In this document: positions 57,059 through 64,000 of the stretch, piece by piece
Position numbering within the stretch: the stretch's first letter is position 1
How the letters are laid out: each line of letters opens with the position of its first letter
Assembly (NCBI RefSeq): GCF_015218165.1
Contig: NZ_CP048659.1
Span: forward strand, 2,976,001-3,040,000
From: Acinetobacter piscicola
Lineage (GTDB): Bacteria > Pseudomonadota > Gammaproteobacteria > Pseudomonadales > Moraxellaceae
Direction: 5' to 3'
DNA length: 64,000 nt
The notes under the pieces: model-generated
Seen by the model: only the letters and a program-made list of their open reading frames with translations
Databases searched by the model: none
What the model was told of the DNA's origin: nothing
Translations under genes and position numbers: made by a program

Positions 57059-58162
57059 TTAAAGTGAAACATCTATATCAAAAATATCGCTAATCTCTTC
57101 TGCTAAGGCACTGTGATCCGCCTGTGCCAAATTCATCATTTGATCAGGATCATCAAGTAAAGTCAGGCTAAGTGAGTCAACTTTATAGCGATAGATACGA
57201 ATTGCAGCCCATGCAGACATAAGACCCAAAGACAAAATTTTAACGATCCAATTGGTACCAACAATCCATGCAAAACGCCATTGATTACAGTCTGTGGCAA
57301 ATTTACTGTTCCCAATCACAGTATTATTCCACGTGGTGATAAAAATACGCGCACTCATCAATGGGAAAACAAACAAACCGCCCACGATATAAGCCACCCC
57401 TAACACCCCTGCAAATACTTCAGGACGAGAAAGACTACCCAAGACGCCACCAATCATGGCAGCGACCAAAATAATGCCTATAAACATAAAGGTTGGAATA
57501 TAGACCGCACGCATATAATCAGGCCAATCTGCTTGTAATTTAAACTTTAGCTGTCCTGCGTATAAATGATCGATGCAATAACGCTTATATAACCAAATCA
57601 GCACAGGATAAAATAACCCCAAACTGATAATGTAAATTGCAATACATTTTAAGAATACTTTGTAGGCTTCTTTACTTGTCCCTGCAAAATAAAAACGGCT
57701 ATTGGCATATTTACTATTACGTGCCGTAAAGCGCAGTGTGGCACGAATCAACCAAGGCACGGCAAGATAAAGAACAATAAAACCAATCAAGGTTGCCGTT
57801 AACGAATATTGCGAAATTGCCGAAATTGCTCCATAAATTCCCAGTGCAATCAAACGTCCAATCAGAATTTTTTTCGGTACACCTGTAAAATCAAAACGTC
57901 GTCTAAAAAATTCAGTATTACCATAAAAGTAACGTAAACGGCGTACTTTCGCCCAAGGCGCATACAAGCTGAGCGTCACAATGGTCAGTAAAATATTTAC
58001 AATCCAAATACCAAAATACTCCATCGCATCGCCATGAAATTTAAAACGGCGTACTTGAGAAAATGCTGGTGTTGGTACATTATTTTCAGATGGAAGCTCT
58101 GAGCTTTTGGTCAGGCTGAGACTTCCCTGACCTGAAAATGGTGGTGGTGTTTGTTCTTGCAT
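57059..58162 (-). CDS. DUF898 (YjgN-like) membrane protein
   Basis: The product has 367 residues with about eight membrane helices. Family text: RFKFHGDAMEYFGIWIVNIL, TLSLYAPWAKVRRLRYFYGN and RYCIDHLYAGQLKFKL. The function is unknown. It is probably co-transcribed with the M48 peptidase gene 20 bp downstream. Confidence 0.9.
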   Translation of the reverse strand: MQEQTPPPFSGQGSLSLTKSSELPSENNVPTPAFSQVRRFKFHGDAMEYFGIWIVNILLTIVTLSLYAPWAKVRRLRYFYGNTEFFRRRFDFTGVPKKILIGRLIALGIYGAISAISQYSLTATLIGFIVLYLAVPWLIRATLRFTARNSKYANSRFYFAGTSKEAYKVFLKCIAIYIISLGLFYPVLIWLYKRYCIDHLYAGQLKFKLQADWPDYMRAVYIPTFMFIGIILVAAMIGGVLGSLSRPEVFAGVLGVAYIVGGLFVFPLMSARIFITTWNNTVIGNSKFATDCNQWRFAWIVGTNWIVKILSLGLMSAWAAIRIYRYKVDSLSLTLLDDPDQMMNLAQADHSALAEEISDIFDIDVSL

Positions 58163-58282
58163 CGTTTTCTCTTATTTTTAATATGTCAGTATCATCAAGA
58201 TAATTCGGCAACAATATGTTTTCAATGTTAACAAAATCAGTGTATAGCGTTTTTTAATTAAAATAAATAGCAGATATTTTGT

Positions 58283-58314
58283 TCGAGTCATGATCCTTAC
58301 AATCAATGACTCGA
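58283..58314. terminator. Hairpin terminator region after fghA
   Basis: The arms tcgagtcat / atgactcga lie just past the fghA stop, with a T-run on the plus strand and an A/T-rich flank on the minus strand. Orientation is uncertain. It may act for leftward transcription. Confidence 0.5.
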
Positions 58315-58324
58315 CATTTTTTAA

Positions 58325-59158
58325 TTACTTTTGTAATTGTGTGGCATGAAACTGCAAATGCTCATCCATAAAAGTTTGAATAAAGAAATAACCATGATCA
58401 TAGCCATTCTGCATACGTAAAGTAAGTTTTTGTCCAACTTGATGACATGCACGTTGTAAGGCTTCAGGATGCAATTGACTATAAAATTGGTCATTTGTCC
58501 CTTGGTCAATGAGCACTTCAGTAAATAATGCGCCTTTGGCTAAAATTAATTGTGTTGCATCATGCTTTGCCCATTCAGCTTGGTCATGACCTAAATAATT
58601 TGAAAATGCTTTTTCCCCCCAAGGACATGCACTGGGTGCACAAATGGGTGCAAAAGCCGAAACCGATTTAAATTTTTCAGGATATTTCCACGCCAAAGTT
58701 AATGCACCATGCCCGCCCATAGAATGCCCAAAAATCCCAATTTTTTGCTTTAAAATCGGTAGTTTTTGTAACAATAAGGGATACAACTCTTCAAGCAAAA
58801 AAGCTTCCATTTGAAAGTGTTCTGCCCAAGGTTGTTGTGTTGCATTCAGATAAAATCCAGCACCTTGCCCAATGTCCCATGAATCCCCCTGCTGAACATC
58901 CTCACCACGTGGTGAGGTATCTGGGGTGATTAAGATTAAGCCCAATTGTGCAGCTAAACGCTGTGCATGTGCTTTAATAACAAACGTTTCTTCGTTACAA
59001 GTTAAACCCGCTAAATAAATTAAAGCAGGACATTTCTGCGTGGTCGCTTGTGGCGGTATAAATACCCCAAATTTACTTGGATGCTTTAAGTATTTCGAAT
59101 CTGTTTGATAGATGCGTTGCTCACCCTCAAAACATTTATTTTTTTGTAATAATTCCAT
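58325..59158 (-). CDS. fghA: S-formylglutathione hydrolase
   Basis: The product has 277 residues from the ATG at 59158 (AGGGAA upstream). Motifs: LIYLAGLTCNEETFVIKAHA, PDTSPRGEDV, and the nucleophile IGFGHSMGGHGALTLAW (esterase D). It hydrolyses S-formylglutathione in glutathione-dependent formaldehyde removal. The usual formaldehyde dehydrogenase is not adjacent. It follows the C13 gene by 10 bp. Confidence 0.92.
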   Translation of the reverse strand: MELLQKNKCFEGEQRIYQTDSKYLKHPSKFGVFIPPQATTQKCPALIYLAGLTCNEETFVIKAHAQRLAAQLGLILITPDTSPRGEDVQQGDSWDIGQGAGFYLNATQQPWAEHFQMEAFLLEELYPLLLQKLPILKQKIGIFGHSMGGHGALTLAWKYPEKFKSVSAFAPICAPSACPWGEKAFSNYLGHDQAEWAKHDATQLILAKGALFTEVLIDQGTNDQFYSQLHPEALQRACHQVGQKLTLRMQNGYDHGYFFIQTFMDEHLQFHATQLQK

Positions 59159-59168
59159 GGCGTATTCC

Positions 59169-60611
59169 CTACTGTGCGGCAACGGCAAGCGTTTGTGCTG
59201 CTTTATCGTCTGTTGATTTCACAGGTGTTGAACTCACAGCAGAAGTCACATTTTGTCGTGGAAATAAATGCTGTTCTAACTGCGGCAAGACCAATTCAAT
59301 ATTTTTTCCCATCACCCATTGTGGCTCAGAAGGTTCAAAACCTTGTGCACTTTCCCATTTTGCCACAGTTTCAGCAGCTTGCTGAAATGCCGCTTTCAAT
59401 GAGGTTTGTTCACGCATCGCCTGATCAAAGAACGCGCGTCCAAAATAGGTGTAATCCGCTTCATTTGAACACCCAAATGAAGCACGATCTGCGGCAGAAG
59501 CCGTAATAATTAAAGTGTCTGGTGCTTGTAGTGCAGGAATAAAACTCCCTGAATAGCACGCTGAAATCACAATCACTTTCCAACGAATGCCTGATTTATC
59601 TAAAGTATCACGTAACCATTTAGGATCAACATCATTTAAATCAAGTGGGTCATTTTCCATTTCAAACTGATTTTGCAAACCATGTGAAGTCATATATAAA
59701 AATAAAACATCACTTTCACGATTCATTTGCTGACCGATACGGCGCAATGCAAGCTCCATACTGGTTTTAGATGCCAATGGAACAGTTGTACGTGTTTCAG
59801 GGTTATTAATCAGTTCAATCGAGCGTCCAAAAGTACCAAAACGTGTATCAAATTGCTCTTTAATTCGTTCAATTTCATATTTAAAAACATCTTGATAACT
59901 GACACCCGCGACACCCAAGAAATACCAATGTGTCTCAGCAAATTCACCATATTGAATTTGTTCTAATGCTTTATTTAACAGATTACTTTGCGCATAAAAT
60001 GCATTTTCTGCAAAAGTAGGTGGAACTTCTTCAACTTTCCAAATCGGTTGATCTTGAATTGAGGTCTGCCAAACGACTAATGTAAACAATGTCGCTGAAA
60101 TAATCAGCGCACGTTCCCACCAAGGCCATTGCAACTCACGTGCAAAAACCCAAACCACCGCCAAACTTTGCCAAACAAAAAGTACCATGAATATGATGGG
60201 CAAATAGTCATAGGTGAAATTAGGCAGATAGTCGAGTGAACCTAAAAACTGAATAAAACTTTGCAAAAATGCAATATGTGTATCTAAGACCAACCACAAC
60301 AAGGCAGGCACAAGCATCAAACGAGGATTTTCCGTCCGCTGAGACAAAAAAATCCCAACAATTAACGCAATAAACGGCCATAGCGCATAACTAATTAGAC
60401 CTTGCCGATTAAAAACGCCGCTCTCGCCTGCCACCAGCCAGCTAAATAATGTATTCGCACAACCACCCAAAATGCCCCAAAAAATAAGCTGTAAAATGGA
60501 TGGTCGAACTATTTGTAATGCCTTACGAGACCCTAGAAACAACCAAAGTCCTGCACGTTGATTACTTTTTAAATCATGCCAAAAATTAATGGAAGGTTTG
60601 AGGTCTATCAT
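59169..60611 (-). CDS. Membrane-anchored C13 (legumain/caspase-like) peptidase
   Basis: The product has 480 residues. The N-terminal ~180 residues form about five or six membrane helices. A soluble C13 peptidase domain follows: the catalytic His in YMTSHGLQNQFEME and Cys in VIVISACYSGSFIPALQ, then ITASAADRASFGCSNEADYT. The combination places the peptidase on one face of the inner membrane. Its substrate is unknown. It is translationally close to fghA (10 bp). Confidence 0.85.
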   Translation of the reverse strand: MIDLKPSINFWHDLKSNQRAGLWLFLGSRKALQIVRPSILQLIFWGILGGCANTLFSWLVAGESGVFNRQGLISYALWPFIALIVGIFLSQRTENPRLMLVPALLWLVLDTHIAFLQSFIQFLGSLDYLPNFTYDYLPIIFMVLFVWQSLAVVWVFARELQWPWWERALIISATLFTLVVWQTSIQDQPIWKVEEVPPTFAENAFYAQSNLLNKALEQIQYGEFAETHWYFLGVAGVSYQDVFKYEIERIKEQFDTRFGTFGRSIELINNPETRTTVPLASKTSMELALRRIGQQMNRESDVLFLYMTSHGLQNQFEMENDPLDLNDVDPKWLRDTLDKSGIRWKVIVISACYSGSFIPALQAPDTLIITASAADRASFGCSNEADYTYFGRAFFDQAMREQTSLKAAFQQAAETVAKWESAQGFEPSEPQWVMGKNIELVLPQLEQHLFPRQNVTSAVSSTPVKSTDDKAAQTLAVAAQ

Positions 60612-60744
60612 AAAGATTCTGTAATTGCGGGTGGCTTAAATCAGCATAGCTAGTTTATGCTTGCTTAAAATATTATCAATGTATAATACGACTATATAAC
60701 AATTTTTTGATGTTTTTTGAAACAGTTACCAAACTCCTTATAAG

Positions 60745-61551
60745 CTATCCGTTAAAATAGGCATCAAAGCGGCACGCATCTCCTTGCCATTGATGATCAG
60801 GTTGCTGGTCATTCAAAAAAACGGCGAGCCTTGGTCTTTTTACCACAACACGCTTCGCAATTACTTGAGCTAAGACTAAAAGACGATCACCTAAATCCAT
60901 TTCACCCTCTTCAGGCAATAACATGTGCAGCAATTGCATTTGTTTTTTCACTTGTGCTTGTTTCTTTACTGCTTGTTGATTTTGATCTCGTTGGGGGAAC
61001 ATTGGGTCTAAATACACCACATCAACGCTATTATTTTCATCAATACACTGTTGCAGATATGTATTAGAGTCTGAAAATACCAATTGAATTCTACTCACCA
61101 CAGGCGCAAGAAATGGATCAGATTCACCCTGATTTTTTGCATCTTCTAATAAAGTAAATAAAATTGGATGACGCTCAATCAAAGTGACTGTTGCACCTAA
61201 GTGTGCCATGAGCAATGTATCGTGTCCTAAACCTGCTGTTGCATCAATCAGGTTAGGTTTTTCTGAAAGATTACATGCGCGAGCAATCATTTCAGATTTT
61301 AAACTCGCACGTTTGAGTCGTGGAATTTCTGCTTTCCAATCGGGCTGCATTTTCATGCCATTGGCAGATAAACTTAAGCCTAAATCATCCACACACAAGG
61401 CTAACTCAGGATGCAATCTTAAAAAACGTGCATTGATTTTTTCAACAATTTCAATATGAACAACCACTCCACGTAAAGAAAGCACAGACTGATAAGACTG
61501 TGCTTTCTCTAAAAATGTGGATTCTGTAAATAAGCGAATTTCGCTTACCAT
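60745..61551 (-). CDS. rsmJ: 16S rRNA (guanine1516-N2)-methyltransferase
   Basis: The product has 268 residues from the ATG at 61551, which overlaps the uppP stop by 7 bp. A longer frame to 61611 would run into uppP. It contains SAM-binding [19 protein letters not shown] and [14 protein letters not shown] (the N2-methyltransferase motif), typical of RsmJ/YhiQ. Confidence 0.92.
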   Translation of the reverse strand: MVSEIRLFTESTFLEKAQSYQSVLSLRGVVVHIEIVEKINARFLRLHPELALCVDDLGLSLSANGMKMQPDWKAEIPRLKRASLKSEMIARACNLSEKPNLIDATAGLGHDTLLMAHLGATVTLIERHPILFTLLEDAKNQGESDPFLAPVVSRIQLVFSDSNTYLQQCIDENNSVDVVYLDPMFPQRDQNQQAVKKQAQVKKQMQLLHMLLPEEGEMDLGDRLLVLAQVIAKRVVVKRPRLAVFLNDQQPDHQWQGDACRFDAYFNG

Positions 61552-62375
61552 AATTTCCAACCTGTAAATGCAAACAATAAAATTAACAAACCTGATGCAA
61601 TACGATACCAAGCAAATACCATCAAATCACGTTTTGCCACATAAGCAACGAGTACGCGAATACAGATCAATGCTGCAACGAAAGACACCACGAGACCAAC
61701 AAAAAATACTGTCCAGTCTTGGCTTGTTTGATAAATCTGATGATTTTTTAATAGATCAAGTACACCCGCACCAACAAGTACAGGAATCCCTAAGAAGAAT
61801 GAAAACTCAGTTGCAGCTTTACGTGAAACTCCGAGAATCATACCGCCAACAAGTGTTGCACCTGATCGTGACGTTCCCGGAATCAAAGCCAAGACTTGAA
61901 TCAAACCAATATAAATGGCTTGTTTAATGGAAATATCTTCCACTTCTGGTGCATCCATTTTAGGCGGATTTTTTTCAACCCACCAAATGATTAAACCACC
62001 AACAATTAAACCAATTGCAACTGAAACATCATTAAACAATAATGCCTTAATGGTATCACCGAAGGTCAACCCAACAATCATAATTGGAATAGAAGCTAAA
62101 ATTAAACTGATCCCAAGATGACGACCTTTAGGCTCACCAGAGAATAATCCTACTGCTGCACCCCATAATTTGCCCCAATATTCATAAATAACAGCAATAA
62201 TTGCTCCCATTTGAATTGCAACGACAAATAAATCACTTTTTTCTTTCGTCCAGAAGTTCATCAATTCTGATGCCAGAATTAAATGCCCTGTACTTGAAAT
62301 CGGAAGGAATTCTGTGATCCCTTCAACAATCCCCATAATGGCTGCTTTTAAGAGCAGTAAAAGATCCATATTCAA
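61545..62375 (-). CDS. uppP: Undecaprenyl-diphosphatase
   Basis: The product has 276 residues and about eight helices. Catalytic motifs: [20 protein letters not shown] (near residue 15) and [19 protein letters not shown]. It recycles undecaprenyl-PP, the lipid carrier for cell-wall synthesis. It lies 9 bp after tsaB. Confidence 0.96.
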   Translation of the reverse strand: MNMDLLLLLKAAIMGIVEGITEFLPISSTGHLILASELMNFWTKEKSDLFVVAIQMGAIIAVIYEYWGKLWGAAVGLFSGEPKGRHLGISLILASIPIMIVGLTFGDTIKALLFNDVSVAIGLIVGGLIIWWVEKNPPKMDAPEVEDISIKQAIYIGLIQVLALIPGTSRSGATLVGGMILGVSRKAATEFSFFLGIPVLVGAGVLDLLKNHQIYQTSQDWTVFFVGLVVSFVAALICIRVLVAYVAKRDLMVFAWYRIASGLLILLFAFTGWKLW

Positions 62376-62384
62376 TCCTAAAAA

Positions 62385-63050
62385 TTAAGGTTTACCTTGT
62401 TCTGGAATTTTTTTCCATGCGTCATCACGCAAATAAACAGGCAATGCCAATTCAGCACTCAACCAATGTTTTTGTTGCGCTTGTTGCCGTGCAATTGTTG
62501 CAATATCTTCAGCATTTGCAATCACACCTTGGAACTCTATTGCATCATCCTTAACTAAAGATGAACCAGAACCCACTAAGGTAAATTTTTGATACTCAGA
62601 AGCTTGCTGATAATCTAGTAATTTTTCTTCATCTACAAGTTGCATAATGTTATTTTCATCTAAACGAAAACTTGCCATATACACTTCTTTCATACGTGCA
62701 TCTAATACCGCAGATACTTCAGTTAAACCATGAAAGCGATAAGCTGCCTGTGCCAAAGCTTGTAAAGTAGACACAGGAATCACAGGAATATCATTTGCCC
62801 AAGCCAATGCTTGTGTCACTGCTGCATTAATTCGTACACCGCTAAATGAGCCTGGACCACGACTAAAAGCAATTGCAGTCAAATCAGCGTTTTGTATTTG
62901 AGTTTGCTCAAAACCTTGCTCAATCATGGGCAAAATGGTTTGAGTTTGTGCTTTCGCTCGCGTATCAAGTTGAAAAAAAAGTGTTTTTGTTTCATCAACA
63001 ATTGAAACGGAACACTGCTCATTGGCAGTTTCCAATGCCAGCAATTTCAT
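62385..63050 (-). CDS. tsaB: tRNA threonylcarbamoyladenosine biosynthesis protein TsaB
   Basis: The product has 221 residues from the ATG at 63050 (AGG 6 bp upstream). A non-optimal in-frame start lies at 63056. Family text: LLALETANEQCSVSIVDETK, and the ASKHA motif IAFSRGPGSFSGVRINAAVT. It works with TsaC, D and E to make t6A37 in tRNAs. It is followed by uppP. Confidence 0.94.
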   Translation of the reverse strand: MKLLALETANEQCSVSIVDETKTLFFQLDTRAKAQTQTILPMIEQGFEQTQIQNADLTAIAFSRGPGSFSGVRINAAVTQALAWANDIPVIPVSTLQALAQAAYRFHGLTEVSAVLDARMKEVYMASFRLDENNIMQLVDEEKLLDYQQASEYQKFTLVGSGSSLVKDDAIEFQGVIANAEDIATIARQQAQQKHWLSAELALPVYLRDDAWKKIPEQGKP

Positions 63051-63191
63051 GCACAACCTAATCAGTCTTAAAAATGTTGACTATGATACTCCACTCATGT
63101 CATTCATGCGACTATTTCCCATCACATTCCGACATGCAAAATACACAAATGCCAAGGATCAACTTGGCTAAAATGAGCTTAAAAATTCAAA

Positions 63192-63722
63192 TTAAAAATG
63201 CACTTCTTCTAAATCTATAAAATTTTGAAAATGCTCAGCATAATGCATTGCACTCATTTTCAAACGCACTTCAGCTTGTGCATCCAAGGTTTTAACCACA
63301 CGTGCAGGCGAACCAACCACCAAAGAATTATCAGGAATTACTTTACCTTCAGGAACCAATGCATTTGCTCCCACAATGCAATTTTTCCCAATCACTGCAT
63401 GATTCAAAACCACAGCATTAATACCAATGAGGCTATTATCACCAATAGTACAACCATGTAGCATGGCTTGATGTCCAATTGTGACATACTCTCCTACCGT
63501 GAGTTCAATCCCTGCATCTGTATGTAACACAGCATTTTCTTGCACATTGCTAAAGTTCCCAATATGAATTTTAGCATTATCAGCACGAACCACCGCCCCA
63601 AACCAAACACTGACTCTTTGTCCAAGTTCCACTTGACCAATCACAGTTGCATTATCAGCAATCCAACCATCAAATGGCACTTGCAACGCTTTTGGTGAAT
63701 GTCCTTTAAATTTATACATCAT
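63192..63722 (-). CDS. Gamma-class carbonic anhydrase/acyltransferase-like hexapeptide protein
   Basis: The product has 176 residues forming a left-handed beta-helix: repeated hexapeptide turns such as VRADNAKIHIGNFSNVQENA, VTIGHQAMLHGCTIGD and IGINAVVLNHAVIGKN. His residues in VLHTDAG and GHQAMLHG are candidate metal ligands. YrdA/PaaY-like proteins vary between carbonic anhydrase and thioesterase activity. It is divergent from nothing obvious and follows the CoA pyrophosphatase gene with a short gap. Confidence 0.85.
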   Translation of the reverse strand: MMYKFKGHSPKALQVPFDGWIADNATVIGQVELGQRVSVWFGAVVRADNAKIHIGNFSNVQENAVLHTDAGIELTVGEYVTIGHQAMLHGCTIGDNSLIGINAVVLNHAVIGKNCIVGANALVPEGKVIPDNSLVVGSPARVVKTLDAQAEVRLKMSAMHYAEHFQNFIDLEEVHF

Positions 63723-63760
63723 GGTGAATCTTCCTATGCCGATGCGTTTGTCTTAAAATT

Positions 63761-64000
63761 CTATTTTTTATTCATCATTTTGGAATGAAAGTTTGGCGAA
63801 TTTAATAAAAATGGCCAATTTTTTTGATAGTCCAAACCATATTGAAATAATGATATTAAAATACGGGCAGTTAAGCCCCAAATGATCTCATTTTCAACTC
63901 TTAAACTCGGAAAATAAACCGACTGATGCGCCAAACGTACTTCATATGGGATGGGTTGAGATTCCATTAATTTTTTCAGCGGTGCATAAAAAATACGATC
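63761..64000 (-). CDS. NUDIX CoA pyrophosphatase, C-terminal part (partial)
   Basis: The gene runs in from the right edge and stops at 63761. The visible part is 80 residues. YFPSLRVENEIIWGLTARIL matches the C-terminal end of CoA-diphosphatase-type NUDIX proteins (the conserved IWGLTARI motif). The NUDIX box itself lies outside the window, so the assignment depends on this end only. Confidence 0.75.
   Translation of the reverse strand, partial: DRIFYAPLKKLMESQPIPYEVRLAHQSVYFPSLRVENEIIWGLTARILISLFQYGLDYQKNWPFLLNSPNFHSKMMNKK

Overview
The window looks like a chromosomal segment of an Acinetobacter species (Gammaproteobacteria). The evidence is the low GC content, the accessory-gene style of its type VI secretion system (T6SS), the ABZJ_00895-type membrane protein, the prpB/prpC pair, the copA/copB pair, the Mg-type hemB, and the general gene repertoire. 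No rRNA or tRNA gene was found. Both ends cut genes: tssL on the left and a NUDIX CoA pyrophosphatase on the right.

Positions 1-4.4 kb hold the end of a T6SS structural operon read leftward (two DUF2059-like secreted proteins, tssJ, tssK, tssL). From 4.7 to 6.3 kb there is transposon wreckage: a decayed IS1595-type transposase split by a complete IS1-family element with perfect 25-bp ends and an 8-bp target duplication. From 6.4 to 14.6 kb lies a T6SS effector module read leftward: vgrG with a C-terminal adaptor-like extension, a DUF2235/Tle1-type phospholipase effector, small lipoproteins and DUF2931 proteins. Part of this module is duplicated. A decayed copy of the effector's C-terminal end, another small lipoprotein and a frameshifted DUF2931 gene follow the intact set. 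A P4-type integrase (15.2-16.4 kb) sits next to a short sequence that resembles the 3' end of tmRNA, which suggests an old integration boundary.

From 16.6 to 33.8 kb lies catabolism: prpC and prpB (2-methylcitrate cycle, without acnD next to them), an acyl-CoA ligase, a DUF1302 outer-membrane protein, an alpha/beta hydrolase and an AraC regulator. Next comes a seven-gene leftward operon (quinone oxidoreductase, TauD-type dioxygenase, beta-keto acid cleavage enzyme, MFS transporter, DsbA-like protein, small Rieske protein, YeiH-type exporter) that is divergent from a LysR regulator, and a two-subunit 3-oxoacid CoA-transferase. The dioxygenase plus YeiH exporter fits use of an organosulfonate, but this is inference.

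From 33.9 to 64 kb are mostly core or housekeeping genes: the EmrAB-type efflux pump, thioesterase, hemB, thiO, an SDR epimerase, an acyltransferase, an arrestin-like Spo0M protein, a HAD phosphatase, thiD, a diguanylate cyclase, a NERD protein, an operon of two SMR (Gdx/SugE-like) exporters plus ogt behind a guanidine-II (mini-ykkC) riboswitch, copper resistance copAB, rpe, M48 and C13 peptidases, fghA, rsmJ, uppP, tsaB and a gamma-carbonic anhydrase.

Non-coding structures of note are a three-hairpin intergenic element after hemB, a candidate structured small RNA with its own terminator near 41.5 kb, and an exact 12-bp-period array of six DnaA-box-like motifs just after rpe, which could alternatively encode a 27-residue peptide.
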